Positions 33,247-41,076 of a stretch of DNA of 64,000 nt are shown here, piece after piece (the stretch's first letter is position 1; every line of letters starts with the position of its first letter). Source of the stretch: SYIM01 sp041182885 (GTDB lineage Bacteria; Pseudomonadota; Gammaproteobacteria; Burkholderiales; Burkholderiaceae_E); contig JBMSQB010000008.1 in NCBI GenBank assembly GCA_049423065.1, positions 6,758 to 70,757 of the forward strand, read 5' to 3'. Under the pieces are notes generated by a model. That model had not been told where the DNA came from. It ran no database searches and saw only the letters and a list, made by a program, of their open reading frames with translations. The translations under genes and the position numbers were made by a program.

Positions 33247-35655
33247 ATGAACCTCACAACCGAGCGCCGTGTCATCGCGTTCGAGTCGCTCCGCATGAGC
33301 GATGTCGACGCGGTCGGTGGCAAGAACGCCTCCCTGGGCGAAATGATCAGCCAGCTGGCGGCGGCTGGCGTACGCGTGCCGGGGGGCTACGCCACCACGG
33401 CGTCGGCCTTTCGCGAATTTCTCGCCCACGACGGGCTTGCCGAGCGGATCGCCAGGCGTCTGGACGCCCTCAACGTCGATGATGTCAAGGCGCTGACCGA
33501 GTGTGGCGCCGATATTCGCGCCTGGATCTGCTCGGCGCCGCTTCCCGCGGCACTCGAAGCCGACATTCGCGCGCATCACGCGCTGCTTACTGCCGAGTCC
33601 GGTCCTCTCCTGCCGGTCGCCGTGCGTTCGTCGGCAACGGCAGAAGACCTTCCCGATGCGTCCTTTGCAGGCCAGCAGGAAACCTACCTGAACGTCTGCG
33701 GAATCGAGGCTGTGCTCGATCGGGTGCGGCATGTGTTTGCATCGCTCTACAACGACCGTGCCATCGCCTACCGGGTGCACAAGGGCTTCACGCATGCCGA
33801 GGTGGCGCTTTCCGCCGGCATCCAGCGGATGGTCCGAAGCGACCTCGGCAGCTCCGGCGTCATGTTTACCCTCGACACTGAATCTGGCTTCCGCGATGTG
33901 GTGTTCATCACCAGCGCCTGGGGCCTGGGTGAAACGGTGGTGCAGGGCGCGGTCAACCCGGACGAGTTCTATGTCCACAAACCCATGATCGGGGTGGCAC
34001 GGCAGCCCATCATCCGGCGCGAAATGGGGTCCAAGCTGATCCGCATGGAGTTCTCCGACCAGCCGGGCCAGAACGTCAGGACGGTCGACACGCCGGTTGA
34101 TCTGCGTAACCGGTATTCCCTCACTGACGCCGAGGTGCTCGAACTCGCCCGATACGGCATCACGATCGAACGCCACTACGGTCGTCCCATGGACATCGAG
34201 TGGGGCCGCGACGGCAACGACGGCCGTCTCTACATCCTTCAGGCGCGTCCCGAAACAGTGAAGTCGCGGGAGCAGGGCGGGCGACAGCAGCGCTACCGTT
34301 TGAAGGGGTCTGCCGATGTGCTTGCGTCCGGGCGCGCAATCGGTCAAAAGGTGGGGGCTGGGCCGGTACGGGTCATTCTGGATGCTTCGCAGATGGACCA
34401 GGTCCGGCCTGGCGATGTGCTGGTCACCGACATGACCGACCCGAACTGGGAGCCGGTCATGAAGCGTGCGTCGGCGATCGTGACCAACCGCGGTGGGAGA
34501 ACCTGCCATGCGGCCATCATCGCGCGCGAGCTGGGCATCCCGGCAGTGGTGGGATGCAACGACGCCACCGAGCGCCTCAAATCGGATTCGCTGGTCACTG
34601 TTTCTTGCGCTGAAGGCGACACCGGGTTCATCTACGACGGTCTGCTCGAGACCGAGGTGAGCGAAGTCGCCACTGGCGAGATGCCCGACATTCCCGTGAA
34701 GATCATGATGAATGTCGGCAACCCGCGACTCGCGTTCGAATTCGCGGCGCTGCCCAACGCGGGCGTCGGTCTGGCGAGGCTGGAATTCATCATCAACAAC
34801 AATATCGGGATTCACCCGAAGGCGATTCTCGACTACCCCAATGTGGACGCCGACCTTCGCGTGGCGGTGGAAAGCGTTGCGCGCGGACACACCACGCCTC
34901 GCGAATTCTTCGTGCAGCGTCTGGCCGAAGGGGTGGCCACCATTGCCGCAGCGTTCTGGCCCAAGTCGGTCATCGTGCGCCTCTCCGATTTCAAGTCGAA
35001 TGAATATCGCAAACTCATCGGCGGATCGCGTTACGAGCCGGAAGAAGAGAACCCGATGCTCGGTTTCCGTGGCGCCTCGCGCTACATTTCCGAGGGGTTC
35101 CGCGACTGCTTCGAACTCGAATGCGAGGCGCTCCGGCGGGTTCGAAACGACATGGGCCTCACCAATGTCGAGCTGATGGTGCCGTTTGTGCGCACGGTCA
35201 ATGAGGCGCGCCGGGTGGTCGATCTGCTGGCGCGCCACGGACTCAAGCGGGGGGCGGCGCCCGAAGGAGGGGGCAGCGCGCTCAAGCTCATCATGATGTG
35301 CGAGCTTCCCTCCAACGCCATTCTTGCCGACGCATTCCTCGAGCATTTCGACGGCTTTTCGATTGGATCCAACGACCTCACCCAGCTGACGCTCGGCCTG
35401 GATCGCGACTCCGGCCTGGTCGCCGAAGCCTTCGACGAGCGCGATCCAGCGGTCAAGGCCTTGCTGGAATCTGCCATCGGCGCATGCCGCCGCGCTGGCA
35501 AGTATGTCGGCATCTGTGGCCAGGGGCCGTCTGACCACCCCGATCTCGCTGAATGGCTGATGGCGCAGGGCATCGCCTCGATTTCGCTCAATCCCGACAC
35601 GGTGGTTGCCACCTGGCAGCGACTTGCATCGGGCGGTGCAGAGCGCCAGGCATAG
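33247..35655 (+). CDS. ppsA: Phosphoenolpyruvate synthase
   Basis: An 802-residue gluconeogenic enzyme that converts pyruvate, ATP and water to PEP, AMP and phosphate. Domains: N-terminal ATP-grasp (about 1-350) with VGGKNASLGEM and AVRSSATAEDLPDASFAG; swivelling phosphohistidine domain with GGRTCHAAI, catalytic His421; C-terminal PEP/pyruvate barrel with RLEFIINNN and GSNDLTQLTLGLDRDS and a Cys-containing ICGQGPSDHP. A threonine next to the catalytic His (T419) is the residue PpsR targets in this family. The ATG at 33247 is followed by normal sequence. A CBS/DUF294 gene begins 15 bases after its stop. Confidence 0.97.
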   Translation: MNLTTERRVIAFESLRMSDVDAVGGKNASLGEMISQLAAAGVRVPGGYATTASAFREFLAHDGLAERIARRLDALNVDDVKALTECGADIRAWICSAPLPAALEADIRAHHALLTAESGPLLPVAVRSSATAEDLPDASFAGQQETYLNVCGIEAVLDRVRHVFASLYNDRAIAYRVHKGFTHAEVALSAGIQRMVRSDLGSSGVMFTLDTESGFRDVVFITSAWGLGETVVQGAVNPDEFYVHKPMIGVARQPIIRREMGSKLIRMEFSDQPGQNVRTVDTPVDLRNRYSLTDAEVLELARYGITIERHYGRPMDIEWGRDGNDGRLYILQARPETVKSREQGGRQQRYRLKGSADVLASGRAIGQKVGAGPVRVILDASQMDQVRPGDVLVTDMTDPNWEPVMKRASAIVTNRGGRTCHAAIIARELGIPAVVGCNDATERLKSDSLVTVSCAEGDTGFIYDGLLETEVSEVATGEMPDIPVKIMMNVGNPRLAFEFAALPNAGVGLARLEFIINNNIGIHPKAILDYPNVDADLRVAVESVARGHTTPREFFVQRLAEGVATIAAAFWPKSVIVRLSDFKSNEYRKLIGGSRYEPEEENPMLGFRGASRYISEGFRDCFELECEALRRVRNDMGLTNVELMVPFVRTVNEARRVVDLLARHGLKRGAAPEGGGSALKLIMMCELPSNAILADAFLEHFDGFSIGSNDLTQLTLGLDRDSGLVAEAFDERDPAVKALLESAIGACRRAGKYVGICGQGPSDHPDLAEWLMAQGIASISLNPDTVVATWQRLASGGAERQA

Positions 35656-35670
35656 TCGCGGCCGGACGCG

Positions 35671-37563
35671 ATGACCGCCGAGTCGCTGGTTCGAGAGACG
35701 GTTGCGGCGCTCCGTGCGCACGCGCCGTTCTCGGAGATGGCGATCGAGGATGTCGATTTCGTTGCCCGGCACGCACGACTTCAATATTTCGGCGCCACCG
35801 AGCGAATCCTTGAACCGGGCGTCGATCATCCGCCTGGCTGTTTCATCATCCGGCAGGGCGGGGTAGAGGGTGTCCTGCCCGGCGAGAGCGGCGGTGTAGC
35901 GGCGTCGCCGCTCGTGCTTGGCCCAGGGGAACTGTTCCCGATGGGCTCCTTGATGGGGAAGCGCCCGCCGCGCACCCGGTATGCCGCTTTGTCGGATCTC
36001 TTCTGCTGGCTTTTGCCCACCGAGCATTTTGAACAACTGCTCGCGCGAAGCGGGGTGTTCACCGATTTTTGCAGGCGACGCATGGCAGTGCTCATGGAGC
36101 TTTCCATGCGCGCGGTGCAAGCGAACTACTCGGCCCAAAGCGCCCAGTGGCGCCTGATGAGTCAGCCGCTGCGCGCGATGGTCCGGCGCGAACCGGTGTG
36201 GTGTCGGCCCGATACGTCGCTGGGCGAGGCGCTGGCGACGATGGAGCGCGAGATGGTCGGTGCGATGCTGATCGTCGATGAATCCAGCGGCGAGCCAATC
36301 GGTATTTTCACCCGCCAGGATGTGATTGGGCGCATCGTGTTGCCCGAGCGATCGCTTGATTCGCCCATTTCAGCGGTGATGAGCGCACCGGTTTCTGCGC
36401 TGCCAGCCAGCGCAACGGTTGCCGACGCGACCACGCTGATGGCAGACCGGTCCATTCGGCATGTTCCCGTCGTTGACGGCGGCCGGGTCATCGGCATGGT
36501 GACCGAGCGCGACCTGTTCGCGCTCACCCGGCGCAACCTCAGACAGCTGAGCGATTCCATTGTTCGCGCGACGCATCCCGAACAGTTGATCTCTGTTGCA
36601 GCCGAGATCCGCGAGTGGTCGCGCTCGTTGGTGGCACAGGGGGTGGCCGCGCACCACCTCACGCATTTGATCAGCCGCATGAACGATCAGCTCACCCGGC
36701 GCCTTGTTGCGATGCTTGCCGAATCACGCGGCATTGACCTCGCGTCATTTTGCTGGCTTGCGTTCGGCAGTGAAGGGCGCGAGGAACAGACCATTGCAAC
36801 CGACCAGGACAACGGAATTGTGTTCGACGACACATGCCCGCCTGAGTCGCGGACCGCACTGCTTGCGCTGGGGCAATCAGTCAACCAATGGCTGGACCGC
36901 AGCGGTTTTCCGCTCTGCAAGGGTGGAATCATGGCGGGCAATCCCGAGTGTTGCCTCAGCTTCTCGGCGTGGCAGACGCGCTTTGCCCGTTGGGTCGCTC
37001 ACGGCAGCCCGCAAGATTTGCTGAACGCAAGCATTTTTTTCGACCTGCGGCCACTCGGAGGCAATATGGATCTGGGGCAACGACTGCAGGCGATGGTCGC
37101 GCCCAGCGTGCAACAGAGCGCGCGTTTTCAGAAGCTGATGAGCGATAACGCCCAGCGCAGCAACCCGCCGCGGTTTCTTGCGAGCGGTGTGCTGGGCATG
37201 CTGGCCCCGGAGTCGGGCTCGGTTGATCTCAAACTGCAAGGCACGATGCCCATGGTCGACGTGGCGCGACTTCTTTGTCTCGCGAACGGAATCATTCAAT
37301 CCGGGACGGTGGGGAGGATCGAAGCCCTGATCCAGCACGCTGTGGTCGATGCCAACGAGGGACGAGGCTGGATCGATGGTTTCAATTTTTTGCAGGGTCT
37401 CCGGCTTCGGGTTCAGCACTTGCAGCCTGCTGGCGTCCCGCTGACTGCCAATCCCAACCTGATCGAACTCGACACGCTGTCCCCACTTGATCGACGAATA
37501 TTGGTGGAAGCGCTGCGTCAGGTGCGCAAGGCGCTTCAGCGCCTGCATCTTGACTATCCATGA
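35671..37563 (+). CDS. Cyclic-nucleotide-binding/CBS/DUF294 nucleotidyltransferase-like protein
   Basis: A 630-residue cytoplasmic protein with domains in this order: a cNMP-binding-like beta roll (about 15-125), a pair of CBS motifs (about 165-285) with GEPIGIFTRQDVIGRIV and HVPVVDGGRVIGMVTERDL, a GlnD-like nucleotidyltransferase (DUF294, about 310-450) with FGSEGREEQTIATDQDNGIV, and a C-terminal helical domain. The GSEGREEQ and DQDNG residues suggest an intact nucleotidyl-transfer site, but no substrate is known for this family. It ends in a 4-base overlap with an exonuclease gene, a pairing seen in other proteobacteria, often near acetate or C2/C3 metabolism genes. The start at 35671 lies 15 bases after ppsA, so co-transcription is likely. 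Confidence 0.85.
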   Translation: MTAESLVRETVAALRAHAPFSEMAIEDVDFVARHARLQYFGATERILEPGVDHPPGCFIIRQGGVEGVLPGESGGVAASPLVLGPGELFPMGSLMGKRPPRTRYAALSDLFCWLLPTEHFEQLLARSGVFTDFCRRRMAVLMELSMRAVQANYSAQSAQWRLMSQPLRAMVRREPVWCRPDTSLGEALATMEREMVGAMLIVDESSGEPIGIFTRQDVIGRIVLPERSLDSPISAVMSAPVSALPASATVADATTLMADRSIRHVPVVDGGRVIGMVTERDLFALTRRNLRQLSDSIVRATHPEQLISVAAEIREWSRSLVAQGVAAHHLTHLISRMNDQLTRRLVAMLAESRGIDLASFCWLAFGSEGREEQTIATDQDNGIVFDDTCPPESRTALLALGQSVNQWLDRSGFPLCKGGIMAGNPECCLSFSAWQTRFARWVAHGSPQDLLNASIFFDLRPLGGNMDLGQRLQAMVAPSVQQSARFQKLMSDNAQRSNPPRFLASGVLGMLAPESGSVDLKLQGTMPMVDVARLLCLANGIIQSGTVGRIEALIQHAVVDANEGRGWIDGFNFLQGLRLRVQHLQPAGVPLTANPNLIELDTLSPLDRRILVEALRQVRKALQRLHLDYP

Positions 37564-38216
37564 GCTGGCCTTCTCTTGAAGCGCTATGGCGTCCAGTTTC
37601 CCGCGCGTTGAAGGGCTCGGGGCAAGGCCCCGAGGCGCGCTGGGTGGTGATCGATGTCGAGACCACCGGGCTTGATACCGGGCATGACGCCTTGCTCGCG
37701 ATCGGCGCAGTGGCCTTGTCGCCGGCGGGCATCGATGTTGGCGACAGTTTCGAGGTGGCGGTTCGCCCGCCTGCGATCTCGGAGCGAAGCAACATCCTGA
37801 TCCATCGAATCGGCGCGGCGGCCCAGGCGGCGGGTGAGGCGCCCGAAGTCGCTTGTCGTCGCTTTCTCGACTATGCAGGGGATTCGCCGCTGGTAGGCTT
37901 TCACGTCGGGTTCGACCGAGCATTTCTCACGCGAGCCCTGCGTAATGCCGACCTTGCGGTGCCGCGTCGCTGGCTGGATCTTGCCGCACTGGCGCCTGCG
38001 CTGCATCCGGGGGTGGCGGCTCATGCGCTCGATGAGTGGCTCGCGATCGCCAACCTGTCTGCGCTCGCCCGACATGCGGCGACGAGCGACGCCATGGCAA
38101 CCGCCATGCTGTTTCAGTGGCTGTTGGGCAAGGTGCCGCCTCCGGATCGACATTTCGGCAAGCTTCGCGGACTCGCGGGAAGCGCGCGCTGGGTGGCGCC
38201 CTCAAACCGCGTCTAG
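37560..38216 (+). CDS. DEDDh 3'-5' exonuclease (DnaQ-like)
   Basis: A 218-residue exonuclease of the DNA polymerase III epsilon superfamily. Seen: ExoI VVIDVETTGLDTG with the Asp and Glu ligands, ExoII GFHVGFDRAFL, and ExoIII ARHAATSDAMATA with the His and Asp. About 25 residues precede the fold. It is not the replicative proofreader, which has a different length and context. It overlaps the DUF294 protein gene by 4 bases and is probably translated with it; a shared role in nucleotide or nucleic-acid signalling is only a guess. The 3' end converges on smpB. Confidence 0.88.
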   Translation: MSWPSLEALWRPVSRALKGSGQGPEARWVVIDVETTGLDTGHDALLAIGAVALSPAGIDVGDSFEVAVRPPAISERSNILIHRIGAAAQAAGEAPEVACRRFLDYAGDSPLVGFHVGFDRAFLTRALRNADLAVPRRWLDLAALAPALHPGVAAHALDEWLAIANLSALARHAATSDAMATAMLFQWLLGKVPPPDRHFGKLRGLAGSARWVAPSNRV

Positions 38217-38229
38217 GGGTGGTTGGCGC

Positions 38230-38691
38230 TCAAGTGTCGCGTTTCCGGTTGGTCTGCTTCATGATCTGCGCGCGTTCGCGCTGCCAGTCGCGGTCGCGCT
38301 CGGCATCGCGCTTGTCATGCTGACGCTTGCCTTTCGCGAGTCCCAGCGCGAGTTTCACCCGGCCACGGCTGTAGTGGAAATCAAGCGGAACCAGTGTGTA
38401 GCCGGCGCGTTCGACCTTCCCGATGAGCTTGCGGATTTCTTCAGCGCGCATCAGTAGTTTTCGCGTCCGAACCGGATCGGGCTGGACGTGGGTGGATGCC
38501 TCGGGTAGCGCCGAAATATGCGCACCAATCAGGTAGAGCTCTGCCTGTCGAAGAATGACATAGGCTTCCTTGATCTGCGCCCGACCGGCGCGGATGGCTT
38601 TGACCTCCCAGCCCTCGAGCACCAGGCCAGCCTCGAATCGCTCTTCGATCGAGTAGTCGTGGTGGGCCTTTTTGTTCTGGATGATGCTCAT
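38230..38691 (-). CDS. smpB: SsrA-binding protein
   Basis: A 153-residue tmRNA partner that rescues stalled ribosomes. Seen: IIQNKKAHHDYSIEERFEAGLVLEGWEVKAIRAG, ending in AYVILRQAELYLIGAHI, RKLLM, PLDFHYSRGRVKLALGLAKGK and the basic tail (KRQHDKRDAERDRDWQRER) needed in the decoding centre. The ATG at 38691 gives the usual N-terminus; an upstream start at 38769 would run into ratA and is rejected. It is divergent from ratA. The ssrA gene itself is not in the window. Confidence 0.96.
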   Translation of the reverse strand: MSIIQNKKAHHDYSIEERFEAGLVLEGWEVKAIRAGRAQIKEAYVILRQAELYLIGAHISALPEASTHVQPDPVRTRKLLMRAEEIRKLIGKVERAGYTLVPLDFHYSRGRVKLALGLAKGKRQHDKRDAERDRDWQRERAQIMKQTNRKRDT

Positions 38692-38694
38692 GAC

Positions 38695-38708
38695 AGAATC
38701 GCGATTCT
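38695..38708. promoter_or_regulatory. Perfect 14-bp palindrome in the smpB/ratA divergent gap
   Basis: AGAATCGCGATTCT is its own reverse complement and lies in the 42-base gap between divergent smpB and ratA, three bases before the smpB start codon. Its position suits an operator acting on both genes or an mRNA element in the smpB leader. No regulator can be named. Confidence 0.4.
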
Positions 38709-38733
38709 TCTTGTGACGGGTATGTGGTTGGCG

Positions 38734-39177
38734 ATGGGTGAGGTCAGGAAATCGGTACTGCTTTCGCATCCGTGCGAGCGGATGTTCGATCTGGTTGCCC
38801 GGGTTGAGGACTATCCGTCATTTTTGCCCTGGTGTGGCGGGGCGTCGGTTGCGCCGCAGCCAGACGGATCAAAGCTTGCCACGGTTCAGATTGCGTTCAA
38901 GGGCCTCAGGCAGTCATTCTCAACCATCAACCGGCACCTGCCTCCGGAATCCATTGTCATGCAGTTGCAACAGGGGCCGTTCAAGTCGCTGCATGGCACC
39001 TGGCGCTTTACGCGAATTCGCGACGACGCGTGTCGGGTGGAGTTGTCGCTTGAATATCAGTTTGGTGCCGGACTGCTGGGCCGGGCACTTGCGCCAGTGT
39101 TCGATCATATCGCAGCCACCATGGTGGATGCTTTTGTTGACCGCGCGGATCAGCTGTACGGCGAGGCCGGCAAATGA
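38734..39177 (+). CDS. ratA: RatA-like START/COQ10-family protein
   Basis: A 147-residue member of the polyketide cyclase/START family related to ubiquinone-binding COQ10 and to the RatA protein that blocks 70S assembly in E. coli. Seen: KSVLLSHPCERMFDLVARVEDYPSFLPWCGG, FKGLRQSFSTIN, GPFKSLHGTWRF, and the C-terminal long helix AATMVDAFVDRADQLYG. A lipid-binding (ubiquinone) role is as likely as a toxin role. ATG at 38734 gives the family N-terminus; an ATG at 38722 adds four residues. It overlaps the following rnfH gene by 4 bases. Confidence 0.9.
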   Translation: MGEVRKSVLLSHPCERMFDLVARVEDYPSFLPWCGGASVAPQPDGSKLATVQIAFKGLRQSFSTINRHLPPESIVMQLQQGPFKSLHGTWRFTRIRDDACRVELSLEYQFGAGLLGRALAPVFDHIAATMVDAFVDRADQLYGEAGK

Positions 39178-39527
39178 GCTCGCCTGCTGTTTCGCGAGCG
39201 GCCACCATCGAGGTGGAGCTGTGCTGGGTCGCAGAGGGCGGCGCCAAGGCTCCTCAGGTATGTATCGAGCGCCTCAGGCTTCCCGCGCGAGCCACGGTGG
39301 CGGATGCGCTGTCGGCCTCGAACCGGCCCGAGTTGGGCATCAGACTGGCAAACGGTTTGCTGGCAGCGGCGGTGTTCGGCGAAGCGGTCACTCGCGAGTC
39401 TCCTCTCCATCCGGGTGACCGGATCGAGCTTCTGGCGCCGCTCGTGGTCGACCCCAAGCACTCGCGTGCGCGGCGTGCGGAGGTGCAACGACATCGCCGT
39501 GGTGACGCTCGCTGGCAACGTCGATGA
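39174..39527 (+). CDS. rnfH: RnfH-family (RatB, UPF0125) protein
   Basis: A 117-residue small protein of the RnfH/UPF0125 ubiquitin-like beta-grasp family. Seen: IEVELCWV near the start, RLPARATVADAL, AAVFGEAVTRESPLHPGDRIELLAPLVVDPKHSRARRAE, with the typical DRIELLAPL-DPK-RR ending. Function is not established; it is nearly always next to ratA and smpB. It overlaps ratA by 4 bases. The basic tail (RRGDARWQRR) is usual. Confidence 0.9.
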   Translation: MSSPAVSRAATIEVELCWVAEGGAKAPQVCIERLRLPARATVADALSASNRPELGIRLANGLLAAAVFGEAVTRESPLHPGDRIELLAPLVVDPKHSRARRAEVQRHRRGDARWQRR

Positions 39528-39583
39528 CCCCGGATCGCCTCGCCAAAGGCGGGCGATGAGTCCGGGCAGTGAGCCCCCATCGG

Positions 39584-39589
39584 TATAAT
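39584..39589 (+). promoter_or_regulatory. -10 box (TATAAT) for guaBA
   Basis: A perfect TATAAT lies 24 bases before the guaB ATG in the 86-base gap after rnfH. A Shine-Dalgarno-like AGGTGAGG follows at about 39601-39608. No good -35 box is visible, so the promoter may need help or be of low intrinsic strength. A GC-rich hairpin (CGCC-T-CGCC with GGCG-GGCG, about 39537-39556) just upstream could end ratA-rnfH transcripts. Confidence 0.55.
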
Positions 39590-39613
39590 TGCCTTTTGCC
39601 AGGTGAGGCCTCC

Positions 39614-41074
39614 ATGCGACTAGCCAAGAAGGCACTGACGTTTGACGACGTCCTGCTGGTTCCGGCTTACTCCGACATCCTGCCGCGCGACACCTCGTTG
39701 CGCACGCGCTTCAGCCGCGACATCACCCTCAACATTCCGCTGGTATCCGCCGCGATGGACACGGTCACCGAGTCCAGGCTCGCGATCGCCATCGCCCAGG
39801 AAGGCGGGATCGGGGTCGTGCACAAAAACCTGTCGCCCGCCCGTCAAGCCGAGGAGGTTGCCCGGGTCAAGCGCTATGAGACTGGCGTCCTGTCCGACCC
39901 GATCACCATCGACCCTGACATGAAGGTGCTCGATGTCATCAAGCTGACGCAACAGCATCGTATCTCAGGGCTTCCAGTGGTACGCGGGGGCCAGGTGGTG
40001 GGCATCGTCACCAATCGCGACCTGCGGTTCGAAACCCGGCTGGATGAACCGGTTCGGAACATCATGACCCCCCGTGAGCGCCTGGTTACGGTGCCGGAAG
40101 GTGCCAGCCTCGACCATGCGCAGCGACTCATGCACGAGCACCGACTCGAGCGTGTGCTGGTGGTTGGCGGGCAGTTCGAGCTGAAAGGGCTCATCACCGT
40201 CAAAGACATCCTGAAGGCAACCGAACACCCCAACGCCAGTAAAGATGCACAGGGCAAGCTCCGCGTTGCGGCGGCCGTGGGAGTAGGGGGCGACGCCGAC
40301 GAGCGCATCGCCCTGCTGGTGCGTGCGGGCGTGGATGCCATCGTGGTGGATACCGCGCACGGTCACACCCGCGGTGTTCTCGACCGAGTCTCCGCCATCA
40401 AGCGCGCCCATCCGTCATTGCAGGTGATCGGCGGCAACATTGCCACGGGCGATGCAGCCCGGGCACTGCTTGACGCAGGCGCCGATGGGGTCAAGGTCGG
40501 TATCGGCCCCGGGTCGATCTGCACCACGCGGATCGTGGCGGGGGTGGGCGTCCCGCAGATCAGCGCAATCAGCGATGTTGCCGCAGCGCTGGAAGGCACG
40601 GGCGTACCCCTCATTGCTGACGGAGGGGTGCGCTACTCTGGCGATGTGGCAAAGGCGATCGCAGCGGGCGCCTGGACGGTCATGATGGGCTCCGTGTTTG
40701 CCGGAACCGAAGAGGCGCCCGGCGAGGTCATTCTCTACCAGGGACGCTCCTACAAAAGCTACCGCGGCATGGGCTCTCTGGGTGCCATGGCCGAGGGAGC
40801 GGCCGACCGGTACTTCCAGGATCCCGCGTCCAACGCAGACAAACTGGTGCCCGAAGGAATCGAGGGGCGCGTCCCTTACAAGGGAGCCGTAGGCACAATC
40901 CTCTACCAGATGTGCGGCGGATTGCGGGCGAGCATGGGCTATTGCGGTTGCGCCACCATCGAGCAGATGCGTGAACGCCCACAGTTTGTCGAAATCAGTT
41001 CCGCCGGCATGCGCGAGTCCCATGTTCACGATGTGCAGATCACCAAAGAAGCGCCCAACTACCAGGCTGAGTAG
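39614..41074 (+). CDS. guaB: IMP dehydrogenase
   Basis: A 486-residue NAD enzyme that oxidises IMP to XMP, the committed step to GMP. Seen: KKALTFDDVLLVPAYSDILP, a CBS pair inserted at about 95-205 (ISGLPVVRGGQVVGIVTNRDLR), the catalytic Cys loop GPGSICTTR near residue 300, GGVRYSGDVAKAIAAGA, and the flap YRGMGSLGAM. The ATG at 39614 is chosen; an earlier ATG at 39569 lacks conservation. It lies two bases before guaA and forms the guaBA operon. Confidence 0.98.
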   Translation: MRLAKKALTFDDVLLVPAYSDILPRDTSLRTRFSRDITLNIPLVSAAMDTVTESRLAIAIAQEGGIGVVHKNLSPARQAEEVARVKRYETGVLSDPITIDPDMKVLDVIKLTQQHRISGLPVVRGGQVVGIVTNRDLRFETRLDEPVRNIMTPRERLVTVPEGASLDHAQRLMHEHRLERVLVVGGQFELKGLITVKDILKATEHPNASKDAQGKLRVAAAVGVGGDADERIALLVRAGVDAIVVDTAHGHTRGVLDRVSAIKRAHPSLQVIGGNIATGDAARALLDAGADGVKVGIGPGSICTTRIVAGVGVPQISAISDVAAALEGTGVPLIADGGVRYSGDVAKAIAAGAWTVMMGSVFAGTEEAPGEVILYQGRSYKSYRGMGSLGAMAEGAADRYFQDPASNADKLVPEGIEGRVPYKGAVGTILYQMCGGLRASMGYCGCATIEQMRERPQFVEISSAGMRESHVHDVQITKEAPNYQAE

Positions 41075-41076
41075 TC

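Noticed and set aside
33148..36138. 996-residue open frame on the minus strand
   Set aside because: It is antisense to ppsA and the start of the CBS/DUF294 gene, both with clear motifs; high GC keeps the reverse frame open.
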